Source of the DNA: Triticum aestivum
Taxonomy: Eukaryota > Streptophyta > Magnoliopsida > Poales > Poaceae
Reading direction: 5' to 3'
Assembly (NCBI RefSeq): GCF_018294505.1
Contig: NC_057801.1
Span: forward strand, 434,346,741 to 434,410,740
DNA length: 64,000 bases
Numbering within the stretch: the first letter of the stretch is position 1; each line of letters opens with the position of its first letter. Below, in pieces: positions 11,013 through 21,548 of the stretch. Below the pieces are notes generated by a model. That model was not told where the DNA came from. It saw only the letters and a list, made by a program, of their open reading frames with translations, and did no database searches. A program made the translations under genes and the position numbers.

Positions 11013-12594
11013 TGCGAAAGTGCAACTAATCCCCGGGTGGTTTTGGTAATTCATAACAGCATATAGCTCATTGAGCTAATATCCATTGAAGTTTAATATT
11101 TCAGAAAGTTCAATGAATGACATGTCATGGACTAGAGATGTGGACCCCTCAAAATGTTAAGGACACATTTTTGCAAAAGCTCAAGACTCTTCATTTATAT
11201 TTTAGTGATCCAAGATCACATTGAGTCCACAGGAAAGCCAATACTATTAAAAGGGGATGAGGTGTTGCTTAATGATCTACTTGCTCAAAATGCTTAGTGA
11301 TATTGCTCCAAAGCCCTCAACCACTTATAATTTCCAAATATGTCCAAAACTCAAAGTCAAACTTGGCCCCACCGAAACATTCTGTCTGGCGCCACCGAAT
11401 TCATTTGACATAGCCACTGCCATAAACCCTAACACCTCGGTCACACCGATATGGATCTTGGTCTCACCGTGATGGCCTTGCAAACTCTTTGTTGCCTGTT
11501 GCAATTATTTCGGTCTCACCGAAATGTGCAATCGGTCCCACCGACTTTACTTGACATTCTCTCTGTTGCCTTATTGCTTCACTTTGGTCTAATCAAGTTA
11601 ATGCAATCGGCGCCACCATTGATGTTTTCCCTAAGCCCTAGCACATCGGTCCCACCAAGTTGTTTAGTCGGTCCCACCGAGATTCCTAATGTTCACATTT
11701 TGAATTAAATCGGTATCACCGAGTTCTTCTATTCGGTCTCACCGAGTTGGGTCAAATGTGTGTAATGGTTGGATTTTGTGTGGAGGATATATGTACCCCT
11801 CCACCCCCTCTCCATGTGAGAGAGAGCCATCAGAATGTGCCTACACTTCTAGCCTACATTTTCTGAGAGAGAACCACCTACTCATGTGTTGAGATCAAGA
11901 TATTCCATTCCAACCACAAGAATCTTGATTTCTAGCCTTCTCCTAGCTGTTTTCCACTCAAATCATATTTCCACCATATCCAAATCTGTGAGAGAGAGTC
12001 GAGTTTTTGGGAGACCATCATTTGAAGCACAAGAGCAAGGAGTTCATCATCAACACACCATTTATTACTTTTTGGAGAGTGGTGTCTCCTAGATTGGTTA
12101 GGTGTCGCTTGGGAGCCTCCGACAAGATTGTGGAGTTGAACCAAGAAGTTTGTAAGGGCAAGGAGATCACCTACTTTGTGAAGATCTACCCTAGTGAGGC
12201 AAGTACTTTGGGGGCGATGGCCATGGTGGGAGGGACAAGGTTGCTTCTTCGTGGACCCTTCGTGGCTGGAGCCCTCCGTGGACTCGTGCAACCGTTACCC
12301 TTCGTGGGTTGAAGTCTCCATCAACGTGGACGTACGATAGCACCACCTATCAGAACCACGCCAAAAATCTCCATGTCATCATTGCATTTGCACTCTCCAA
12401 ACCCTTTCCCTTTACCTTCATATGCAATGTTTTAATTTTCGTTGCTGCAATCTTAGAATTGCATGTGTAGGTTGATTGCTTGAATTGTGCTAAGTTGCTA
12501 AAATCTCCCCACAACTAAAATTGGCAAAAGGTTAGATTTTTATTTGGTCAAGTAGCCTAATCACCCTCCCTCTAGACCTACTTTTGATCCTACA
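11013..12594 (+). repeat. 5' LTR of truncated copia element 3
   Basis: About 1582 bp from TGCGAAAGTGCAAC to ATCCTACA, followed directly by a primer-binding site. The inner parts (U3 motif array and R/U5) are homologous to elements 1 and 2, but the first about 60 bp differ, so this is a related subfamily. The preceding five bases are GCCGG. No partner TSD is found because the right side of the element is lost. The TATA region is degenerate (GGATATATGTACC near 11785). Confidence 0.85.
11398..11755 (+). promoter_or_regulatory. TCGGT/ACCGA motif array in the element 3 LTR
   Basis: At least eight motifs of the form TCGGTCTCACCGA or TCGGTCCCACCGA in 360 bp, upstream of the degenerate TATA box, as in the other two copia copies. 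Confidence 0.55.
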
Positions 12595-12608
12595 AGCGGT
12601 ATCAGAGC
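12595..12608 (+). other. Primer-binding site of copia element 3
   Basis: AGCGGTATCAGAGC immediately follows the LTR end and matches the initiator tRNA-Met type site except for its first bases. Confidence 0.85.
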
Positions 12609-12678
12609 TTTGGTCTACATTTGCTTTGATTTCCAAAGATTTGGTGATTACAGCCTTGGTTTCACAACCTAGGAGAGT

Positions 12679-14744
12679 ATGGCATCTAGCAAGGGAAATT
12701 ATCACCATAGAGGTCCTTACTTTGACGGTACTAATTTTGCTAGTTGGAAGCATAAGATGAAAAAGCATATTCTTGGTCATAACCCCACCATTTGGGCTAT
12801 TGTGCACATTGGTTCGCAAGGTGATTTCTTTGAGGATGGAAAAGAACAGATCGAGAAATGTCCATGGAATAAATAAAGATGTTGCAATACAATGCTCAAG
12901 GTTGCGATATTCTCTTCAACGGATTGTGCCCCAAAGAATTCAACAAAATCAGCCATCTTGAGAATGCAAAGGAAATTTGGGATACTTTGGGGTATATGCA
13001 TAAAGGTATCGATTCCGTCATGGAATCCAAATTGGATGTGCTTCAAAGTCAACTTAACAAGTTCAAGATGAAGGATGGTGAAGGAGTCGCTGAGATGTAC
13101 TCTAGGATTTCTCTCATCACAAATGAGATTGCCGGCTTAGGACGCGAAGAGATGACCGACAAATTCATCATCAAGAAGATCCTAAGAGCCTTGGATGGAA
13201 AATATAATACCGTGTGCACCTTGATCCAAATGATGCGCAATTACAAAGATCTCAAGCCCACATAAGTAATTGGTAGAATTGTTGCTCATGGGATATCACT
13301 CAAGGATAAGGAAGAGCTCCACAACAAGTCAAGTGGTGCTTACAAAGCTTCAAGTGATGCTCCTACAACATCAAGTGAGAAACAAGTCCTCAGTGAAGAA
13401 TTGAGCTTAATGGTGAAGAACTTCAATCAATTCTACAAGAATAGAAGCAAAGAGAGAAGTTCCAAGTCAAGATCCTACAATGACAAAAGATCTTCTAGTC
13501 GTGATCATAATTGCTACAATTGTGGAAGACCCGGACACTACTCTAATGAGTGTATGGCTCCCTACAATAAAAGATAAGATTCACCAAAAAGGAGGACTAA
13601 AAGAAATGAATCACTTCCAAGAGAGAGAAGGAGTAGAGATGATCATTATGAACAAAGACCCCCTCGTAGAAGCAAGGATTCGGAAAGGAAGGACAAGTCA
13701 TCAAAGAGCTACACAAGACAAAGACATCAAGCTCACGTTGGTGAATGGGTATCCAGTTCCAACTCCGACAACTACTCCGAGAGAAGCTATCACTCCGACT
13801 CTGAATATACTCAAGATGAAGGTGTTGCCAGTCTTGCACTTGTGTCATCCAACTCCTACGACATATTTGACTCACCAAATGAAGGAATTGGAAGGTTCTT
13901 CATGGCTAAAGGCCCTAAGGTATCACACCCCGAGTATGTTGATTTCAATAGTGATGAAGATGATTTTCTAGGTGATGATGATTTAGTTGTTGACAATGCT
14001 AGTAATGAAAACTGTAATGAACTTGCTATTAATCATGTTAATCAAGATGAAATGAATGACAATGATAAGAAGGAGATTGAGCGTTTAACTAAAGAACTAA
14101 ACACTCTTAAGTCAGCTCATAAAACTTCTCTAGAGGATCATCGAGAGCTCCTAAGGACTCATGAGAAGCTATGGTTCGAGAAGCTGAATTTAGAGCAAGA
14201 GCATGGGTTCCTAAAAGCAATCAATGATGATCTTCCAAAGAAGAGTTCTTCTTACATTGCCAAACATCTCCTCTTGTCCACTTATATGCCACAAGTAAAA
14301 TCTAGCAATAAGAACAAGAAGGATTCTTCCTCTAGTAGTAACAATAATCATGTTAAATCCAATATTGTTGCATCTAGTAGTTCTCTTGATTCTACTAATG
14401 ATTCTCTTAGCCAAGTTATACTTGAACAAGAAAACAGCTTATTGAAGGGAATTATAGAGAAAGGTGTTTACAAGATCCTTGCCGAAAGTAAGCAATTTGA
14501 GGAAATTATACGCAAGCAAGGAAGGCACCGGAAGAATCAAGGTGTTGGTTTTGAACGAAAGTTCAATGCCAATGGAGTTGAGTGGGAAGAAGTTCAATAT
14601 CCCAAGACGAAGTTTGTTCCTCAACAAGAGAAGTATGACCCCACTTACTTCAAGGGAACACAAGCTCAAGATGATCACCCACCACAAAATTCTCACGCCT
14701 TTTACAAGGAATGGGCAGAGATTTCAAGGAAAGTGTGGCAATAG
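12679..14744 (+). pseudogene. Copia element 3 gag (UBN2-type) pseudogene
   Basis: The ATG at 12679 opens MASSKGNYHHRGPYFDGTNF, a typical copia Gag start. After a frameshift near 12877, one frame runs to 14744 with only two internal stops (near 13263 and 13575). It contains a UBN2-like capsid region (AKEIWDTL, EMTDKFIIKKILRAL), a zinc knuckle CYNCGRPGHYSNEC around 13516, an acidic spacer and a Leu/Glu-rich coiled-coil-like C-terminus. Gag would package element RNA. The sequence changes to the 501-bp tandem repeat at about 14687, so the last residues are not native and protease, integrase and RT are missing. Confidence 0.85.
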
Positions 14745-15187
14745 TCAACCACAAACGCGTCGTTTATTATTTTTTCAACTATAGAAAAATGAAATACATG
14801 ATTGAAAAGCATGACGTTTGGCATGGTGCCATGGTTGGCCTCACTGTGCCCTGGTAAAAAATTGATAAGGTATGGCTTATGTCGTCATGCACGCCCTTCG
14901 TAAATCGAACCATCACCAAGGAAGTTTCATGATTATGAGGGGGAAATCATCGAGATTGAAAGGGGAATCCAAATTTCCTTCCTAGTTTGTTCATGTTTTT
15001 TTTCTATGATGAACATACACCCTGCAAATCGTTGTGTTCAAATTTGGCACATTTTTGGGTTTATTTACCATATTTAGGGGATTATGTGCATTTTCTAGGC
15101 ATTAATGCACACAATTCAAATTCAAACAATTGGTGCATGAAAAGGTGCACAAGAACGGTCTGGAAAACCATGCTCGTGCTATTTAGT
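14687..15187. repeat. Tandem repeat, copy A (501 bp)
   Basis: It begins AAATTCTCACGCC and shares about 417 bp with the next copy. The remaining about 84 bp are the spacer before copy B. It abuts the truncated copia gag exactly. No coding capacity is seen. Family not recognised. Confidence 0.85.
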
Positions 15188-15602
15188 AAATTCTCATGCC
15201 TTTTACAAGGAATGGGCGGAGATTTCAGGGAAGTGTGTGGCAATAGTCAACCACAAACGTTTGTTTATTAATTTTTCAACAATAGAAAAATGAAATACAT
15301 GCTTGGAAAACATTATGCCTGGCATGGTGCCATGGTATAGCCTCACCATGCCCTGGTAAAAAATGGAGAAGGTTTTGCTTATGTCATCATGCACACCCTT
15401 CATAAATCGAACCATCATCGAGGAAGTTCCATGGTTTCAGGGGGAAATCACTAATTGAAGGCGAATCCAACTTTCCTCCGTTCTTTGTCCTTGAGTTTTT
15501 TTCTACGATGAACATACACCCTACAAATCACCGTGTTCAAATTTGGCACTTTTCCGGGCTCATTTACCATATTTAGGGGATTATGTGCATTTTCTAGGCA
15601 TT
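15188..15602. repeat. Tandem repeat, copy B (415 bp, truncated)
   Basis: Begins AAATTCTCATGCC and matches copy A through TTTTCTAGGCATT, then diverges. The two copies differ by roughly 10 percent by eye, so the duplication is not recent. Confidence 0.85.
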
Positions 15603-16052
15603 TGGCACAGATAAATCCAATCCAGCTACAGCTGCATGGGTGTGATGAGAGGGATGTGGATTGTCGTTCGATTGTGGCGCATCCTACGGTGCACACGCGT
15701 GATCCGCGTGGCCGGGGTTCTGGGCAATCATAACGTAACACACAATAGGCTCAGCGCACATTGTTTCCGGAGGCCATGGAGGTGAACCGTGTGCGATAAT
15801 GAATGAGCAAGATTGTAAGGGAAGTCAAATTTCCTTTGTCATTTGTCCTTGAGCTCTTAAAAACCACCGCACTGTACGGCTGTCCAGCCACTCCGTCCCA
15901 GAGCTCTCTCCAAGCGTCGCTCATGGCATCGCGGTGCACAATAACTGGTAAGGAAGCAATGGTATCCTGCCACACCGAGTTCCTCGCCGCCCGCGACCAC
16001 TCACATGGTAAGGAAGCGTTGGCGCTGAGTTCATCGCCGCCCACAGCCACAC
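15603..16052. other. Low-copy-looking DNA, no clear gene
   Basis: No transposon terminus or convincing frame recognised. A 100-codon + frame at 15803-16105 has no recognisable domain and overlaps the frame at 16081. Confidence 0.3.
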
Positions 16053-16305
16053 AAGTACACGGGCGGACTTTGATGTTGCCATGGTCGAATGGGCGGTGGA
16101 TCTAGAGGCGGCCAAAGCCACACAGAAGGAGCGGAAAAGGCAAAAAATAGTCAAGAAAAGAGAGTCCCGCTACCACAAGAAAGAAGAGGCTGCACGCCAT
16201 GCTGAGGAGAGCTCGGCGGAGATTGAAGCATGGTGGGCTACCGCCGACAAGGTCGGGAAGGAGAATGGCGGCGTCTGGCCAGCAGGCCCCGATGCCAGCA
16301 TGTGA
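16053..16305 (+). CDS. Hypothetical short coiled-coil-like protein or gene fragment
   Basis: The frame is open from about 16053, with an ATG at 16081 giving 74 residues. The composition is strikingly protein-like: Lys/Glu/Arg/Ala-rich with heptad-like text (ATQKERKRQKIVKKRESRYH) and a Trp pair near the end. The upstream in-frame residues continue the same style, which suggests a 5' exon that cannot be defined. No family recognised. It may be a captured or decayed fragment. Confidence 0.3.
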
Positions 16306-16591
16306 GAAGTAGTTAGTGCGTGTGTCGCCCGTAAGTTTGTATAATTAATTACGAGCATCTACCAGTACTACATACGCACTAGTTTTAGAGCAAATTACCA
16401 GTAGCATTTTAAGTTGGTACTATCTATTATTAACGTACAATGTCGATAAGCGCATCCTTTGAGGGCTTTGAGTGTTGATTAGCATGTGTTCACTGAAGTT
16501 TTGTAGCCGCACACTGGCCCTAAATCCTCCCGAAACGTCCGCCCGTGGCCACCGAAAGCCACTGGAGACTAGAGCTGGCCGTAGATGGTTT
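16306..16591. other. Intergenic DNA
   Basis: AT-rich, then GC-richer towards the promoter candidate. No feature beyond a possible upstream element context for 16592. Confidence 0.3.
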
Positions 16592-16636
16592 AGTCCCACC
16601 TTGCCGCGCGAGTTTGCCGCACACCGGCTTAAATAG
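16592..16636 (+). promoter_or_regulatory. U6-like (Pol III type 3) promoter candidate
   Basis: AGTCCCACCTTG at 16592-16603 is close to the plant snRNA upstream sequence element RTCCCACATCG, and from memory closer still to the version in wheat U6 promoters. TTAAATAG at 16629-16636 follows after about 26 bp. That spacing is of the Pol III class; Pol II snRNA genes use about 33-36 bp. Confidence 0.45.
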
Positions 16637-17322
16637 CCCCGCCAGTGAATGGCAGCAAGCTTATCTCTTGTTGCACAAGATCAATTTTGGCTATGTGAGC
16701 GAGGCAGGTTGACACTTGATTGCATTTCATAAACCGATGATTGTTCATCGGGTGTCACCTTTGCCTCATTCATGTACATTTAATAACCCTGCTACAATGA
16801 AAGAGATTTTTAAATTAGGTGTTCCTGGAGATGCTGATAGATATAAGAATTATTAGAAGATCACAAAACACACAGTTTCTATGGCGTACCTGTGTTCATT
16901 TTTTGCGTTAATGATCCACAAGTCAGTTACATGTGTGATGTTTCCTAATAAAGCAAGCGTACAATTGACAGAAAATATCAAGTACACGTGTACATTTTTT
17001 TGGAGACGGGATCTGCCAATTTTCTCTTTTCTCGCACACGAGTATTTTACGCGCTTCATTTGCGTTGTGTGTTTCCCCCGCCCAAGTTTCAAGTTTCGCA
17101 GCAAAATTTTCATTAGGCACGCGATTTCAGAATTTATTCCTCCCACCATGTCCTCACCCATCAAATTTCTGTAGTATCCCCCCCACGCCGCCCCCACCCC
17201 CTCTCGGAAGCTCAAACCTCCGCCGCTGCAACCACAACTTCAACCACATCTACGTTCTGCCCGAGCATCGTCGATCCAGTCAGGTAACCCACTGATCTCT
17301 ATCATGGCCCCGGCCTGATTGC
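16637..17322. other. Intergenic DNA upstream of the B3-like locus
   Basis: No transposon end recognised. From about 17170 the sequence becomes a C-rich, untranslated-leader-like stretch with a possible donor CAG/GTAACC at about 17282, consistent with a 5' exon of the B3-like gene. Confidence 0.3.
16654..16687 (+). ncRNA. Possible short Pol III transcript with a hairpin and T-run
   Basis: If transcription starts about 25-28 bp after the TATA start, the first 30-odd bases contain a perfect 6-bp stem with a 3-base loop (TCTTGT TGC ACAAGA, 16666-16680) followed by TCAATTTT. It does not match U6, U3, U6atac or 7SL as remembered. It could be a pseudogene whose RNA body was replaced. Confidence 0.2.
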
Positions 17323-18030
17323 TTGAATGGCACCTGCAAAACATCATCATGCCTCCAAATCCCCATCGCCCTACCTCCAGAGCATCGCCGGTCAAGGCCA
17401 ACCACATATCACGTAGAGGTCGAGGAGATGATAGAGGTCGATGGCGCGATGGTCGCTGTGCGTGTTAACCCGGAGGAACACCTCGCCTCCGCCGCCGCCG
17501 ACTTGGTGCAGGCTCTGGCCCAGATGAAGTGCCCCAACGACTACCCCCCAGGACTTACCAAATATGATCTGACCAGCTCAATCTTACCAATACCACTTGC
17601 AATGGCTATATTTTGTACGGTTGATGTATTAAGCATGTTCGTGTCTTGTTTATTTCAGTAGTGCAAACTGTGTGATGTTCAAGTATTAACTGTCCAGTTC
17701 AATTTCACTAATACCGGCAATGAACTTACAATACATGACTCAGGATGCTATTAAGCCTTTTGTAATTAACAGTTGTATCTATTTTAATATGTCCCTTTGC
17801 TACCGTGCTACTGTTCGTGATGAAGATATCACTAGAGATGCTGCCCATTTGCTATTTTTTGTGGATGCTAACCCTGTTGTAGTTAACATGCCTTTCCATC
17901 TACTTATGCAAAGCCATAACAGGCGATGCTGTTGTTTGCCGTCGAGGTTAGCTGCATCCCATGTCTTACAGTATTTTACATCATTTATGCAATTGCAGTC
18001 TAACTTCTAACATTTACTGGTTGTGTGTAG

Positions 18031-18157
18031 GTACACATGTCAGCGGCACTGATCAACACTTCGACCCAGAGGAACACCTCGCCTCCGCCGCTGCTGACTT
18101 TGGGTGGGCTCTGGCCAAGATGAAGTGCCCCAGCAACTACCTTTCAGGATTTACCAA
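18031..18157 (+). other. Duplicated exon, copy 2
   Basis: A GTGTGTAG acceptor precedes GTACACATGTCAGCG, and the exon ends CCAA before GTATGAAC. It is read with the peptide core DPEEHLASAAADFGWALAKM. The intron sequence upstream is also shared with copies 3 and 4, so the unit of duplication is exon plus intron (about 600-760 bp). Confidence 0.6.
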
Positions 18158-18790
18158 GTATGAACTCACCAGTTCAATCTTAGCAATACCAGTTGCAATG
18201 GCTATGTTTTGTACGGTTGATGTATTAAGCATGTCATAGTAAACATTCCTAACACGTCTTAGCTATTTTCCCTACCTTCTTATAGACAACTGGGCCATTG
18301 TCTACTCTAGCAGCACCTGCCTTGAGATGTTTAACTCTGCCAGTTGCATTTTTATCAGTACCAGTTTCAATAGCTATACTAGGTTGCATGTAGCTAAACG
18401 TGCCTTGTTATTTTCAGTACTGCACACTGTGTGATGTTCAAGTATGAACTGTCCAGCTCAATTTCACCAATAGGAGTTATGAACTTACAAAACATGACTT
18501 AGGATGCTGTTAAGCCTGTTGCAATTAATAGTTGTACCCATTTTTTAATCTGTCCCTTTGCTACCGTGCTACTCTCTGCAATGAAGATATAATAGAGATG
18601 GTGCCCATTTGCTATTTTTAATGGATGCTAACCCTATTGTAGTTAACATTCCTTTCCATGTACTTACGTAGGGCCATAACGGGCGATGCTGTTGTTTGCC
18701 ATCAAGGTTAGTTGCATCCCATGTCTTACAGTATTTTACATCATTTGTGCAAGTGCAGTTTGGCTTCTAACATTTACTTGCTTCTTGTAG

Positions 18791-18907
18791 GTGTCGCACT
18801 GATCCATGCTTCGACCCAGAGGAACACCTCGCCTCCGCTACGACCGACTTGGGGCAGGCTCTTGTCCATATGAAGAGCCCCAGCAACTATCCCTCGGGAC
18901 TTACCAT
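18791..18907 (+). other. Duplicated exon, copy 3
   Basis: A CTTCTTGTAG acceptor and a CCAT/GTATAAAC donor. The encoded core is DPEEHLASATTDLGQALVHMK. It is 10 bases shorter at its 5' end than copy 2. Confidence 0.6.
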
Positions 18908-19365
18908 GTATAAACTAACCAGTTGAATCTTACCAATACCAGTTGCAATGGCCATGTTTTGTACGGTTCATGTATTAAGCATGTTGTAGTGAACACGCCT
19001 AACCCGTCTTATCTATTTTCCCTATCTTTTTATGGACAACAGGGCCATTCTCTGCTCTAGCAGCACCTACCTTGAGATGTTTAACTCTGTCAATTTCATT
19101 TCTATCAGTACCAGTTTCAATGGCTATACTAGGTTATCTGTTGTACTAAACAATTCTATCCATTTTTTAATTTGTCCCTTTGCTACCGCTCTACTCTTTC
19201 GCAATGAACATATCACTACTGATGTTGTCGTTTTATTACCATTTGCTATTTTTGGTGGATGTTAACCCTATTGTAGTTAACATTGCCTTTCCATGTACTT
19301 ACACAAGACTACAATGGGCGATGCTGTTGTTTGCCGTCGAGGTTAGCTGCATCCGATGACTTATA

Positions 19366-19528
19366 CACCATATGTTCCTAAATATAAGTATTTTCAGAGA
19401 TTCCAATATAGACTACATACGGAGCAAAATGAGTGAATCTAGATTCTAATCTAAACTATGCCTATATACATCTGTATGTAGTTCATATTGAAATCTCTAA
19501 AAATACTTGTACTTAGGAACGGAGGTAG
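19366..19528. mobile_element. Stowaway-type MITE (Tc1/mariner)
   Basis: About 163 bp with terminal inverted repeats around GTTCCTAAATATAAGTATTT and its complement, ending GGAACGGAGGTAG, flanked by TA on the left and a TA-derived TT on the right. The paralogous intron copies at about 17960 and 18725 lack it, giving empty sites in the same window. Confidence 0.85.
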
Positions 19529-20125
19529 TTGTATTTTACATCATTTGTGCAATATCAGTTTAGCTTCTAACATTTACTGGTTGCTTGTAGGTACATATAT
19601 GAGCGGTACTCATCCATGCTTCGATCCCTTTTGCGTATGGGGCAATGACATATTCATGAACAAGCGTCAAGTGAGAAAACTAAGAAAGATTTTAGGCGAA
19701 AGAGACGGGTTATGGGAATTAAGCTCTTTATTTACACTTTGTCCAAGACAACAGTGAACTTTAGGATGGTAAGTAATGTGTTGCCTTTTCCCCCTGCCCA
19801 CAACAAGTTACTCTATCACACCTGAGTATTTGAAAGTTTTCCCTTTTCAGTGGTTTCTGAAGCAATTTACTGATGATTACCTTGCAAACTATATGACCGA
19901 AGTGAAGGCAACTAAGGTTAAGTATATAATTCATACTACCATGATAATGCTCTAGAAGTCTTCCTGAAGGTGGTGAAGGATGTGCGGGCAATCGACACAA
20001 GGGGTTGGACAAAAGTTGTTCGTGCCTATGGCATGCAGGAGGGCACATTATGGGCATTCCGCTTCTTCAACACCATCGGTAGACAAAATGATTTACACGT
20101 GTCTCTTGAGCTTTACCGCCTCTAA

Positions 20126-20522
20126 ATATTGTGGTTCATCATCGTTAATTGCTGCCTAATCCTGTAATTAATGAACATATTGTACTGAGAATTTTCTTTA
20201 TGGATTGGTTGTTGAACCATTGTGCTGAGAATTTGAATTCCACATTTCATATTTCAAAATTTCCAATTCGAATAATAATTACAAGGAAAAATAAAATTAA
20301 ACACAAGAGAATAAAATAATGTACACACGGTTAGAAAGAAAACAACGTGTGCAACGAAAAATAGAGAATAGATGGTTCTTTGATGTGAAATGTTTGCGAT
20401 GCCCGATGTATGCACACACAGTTTTGTCTCATATGCATGTGTGATTCATGGTAATACGGCAAACGTTTCAAACCTGTGTGCGTGCGTGATAGGAATACCT
20501 ATCGCACACAGTTATGAAAATG
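20126..20522. other. AT-rich DNA, left flank of the nested LTR elements
   Basis: No gene. The stretch 20385-20522 has repeated CACACA/TGTGTG and GATGCCCGA motifs that reappear to the right of the insertion (38245-38275), so it is probably the interior or subterminal part of a DNA transposon split by the LTR element. Confidence 0.35.
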
Positions 20523-20527
20523 GACAC
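20523..20527. repeat. Target-site duplication GACAC (left) of the outer LTR element
   Basis: Matches 38166-38170 exactly. Confidence 0.93.
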
Positions 20528-20999
20528 TGTCGGTGTCAAAACCGGCGGATCTCGGGTAGGGGGTCCCGAACTGTGCGTCTAGGCGGATGGTAACAGGAGA
20601 CAAGGGACACGATGTTTTTACCCAGGTTCGGGCCCTCTCGATGGAGGTCAAACCCTACTCCTGCTTGATTAATATTGATGATATGGGTAGTACAAGAGTT
20701 GATCTACCACGAGATCAAAGAGGCTAAACCCTAGAAGCTAGCCTATGGTATGATTGTTGTTCGTCCTACGGACCAAAACTCTCCGGTTTATATAGACACC
20801 GGAGAGGGCTAGGGTTACACAGAGTCGGTTACAATGGGAGGAGATCTTCATATCGAATCGCCAAGCTTGCTTTCCACGCCAAGGAAAGTCCTATCTGGAC
20901 ACGGGACGAAGTCTTCAATCTTGTATCTTCATAGTCCGGGAGTCCGGCCAAAGGTCATAGTCCGGCCATCCGGACACCCCCTAATCCAGGACTCCCTCA
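20528..20999 (-). repeat. 3' LTR of the outer element
   Basis: TGTCGGTGTCAAAACC...GACTCCCTCA on the + strand, 472 bp. Nearly identical copies lie at 28180-28655, 36277-36747 and 37694-38165. The U3 end is rich in TCCGGA and GGCCGGAC motifs. Confidence 0.93.
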
Positions 21000-21012
21000 G
21001 TATCCCCTGAAC
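21000..21012 (-). other. Polypurine tract of the outer element
   Basis: The minus strand reads GTTCAGGGGATAC directly before the LTR's TGAGGG. The inner element has GTTCAGGGGCTAC at the same place (36264-36276). Confidence 0.6.
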
Positions 21013-21428
21013 TAGGCTTCAATGATGACAAGTCCGGCGTGCAAATCTTTGGCATTGCAAGGCGGGTTCCTCCTCCGAATACCTCATAGAAGATGTTGAA
21101 CACAAGGATAGTGTCCGGCTCTGCAAAATAAGTTCCACATACCACCATAGAGAGAATAATATCTGCACAAATCTAATCTGCTGACGTATTCTGCAACGTG
21201 ACATCATGCCACGGCCAAGCCTTTATTCGAATCGTTTTACTGTTCCACCTCAGCGCGTTTAGCGAGGCAGTTTCCTTGGCATGTCTTGTCAAAGCAGAGA
21301 TCGTGTCCCCTTATTCCGAGATTCTCATCAATACGGGCGTGGGTAACCCAACCGTGCCATTAACCGTGGCGCTTGGGAGATAAGCGAGTTTTATTAGGCT
21401 GGTGGGGGCTCATAGTTTCAGCCGCCCA

Positions 21429-21434
21429 TATAAG
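21429..21434 (+). promoter_or_regulatory. TATA box of the antisense gene (outer element)
   Basis: TATAAG in CATATAAGGGG, 120 bp upstream of the antisense ATG at 21549. The equivalent gene in the inner element has TATAAA about 110 bp upstream of its ATG. Confidence 0.55.
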
Positions 21435-21548
21435 GGGATAAGGACCCACCCTTTCCATCTACGCCTTCTTCCTCCTTTGCTTATCCATTCCTGCGCACTC
21501 GAGCTCCAGCGCCCAAGTCCGCACTTCCCACCTCAACCTTCTCCAATC

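Larger units (their letters stand above)
17323..20125 (+). pseudogene. Decayed B3-domain-like gene with tandemly duplicated exon
   Basis: An exon encoding NPEEHLASAAADLVQALAQMKCP (copy 1, about 17440-17570) recurs at 18031-18157 and 18791-18907. A fourth acceptor at 19591 starts the same way (HPCFDP) but then goes into a different 3' half that ends at a GT donor at 19769. Short exon-like segments follow at 19851-19916 (WFLKQFTDDYLANYM) and 19956-20125. The last one contains GWTKVVRAYGMQEGTLWAF, which fits the C-terminal half of a plant B3 DNA-binding domain (GW..FV..N.L.EGD...F). Shifts and lost splice sites make it non-functional as read: copy 1 has AT at the donor. B3 proteins are nuclear transcription factors; the assignment rests on one motif and is moderate. 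Confidence 0.45.

Noticed and set aside
11398..11755. CRISPR-like interpretation of the TCGGT/ACCGA array
   Set aside because: Repeats are short, degenerate and irregularly spaced inside a plant LTR.
16650..16720. U2 snRNA-like AAGATCAA after the Pol III-like promoter
   Set aside because: Only eight bases fit; the rest of U2 is absent and the spacing is of the Pol III class.
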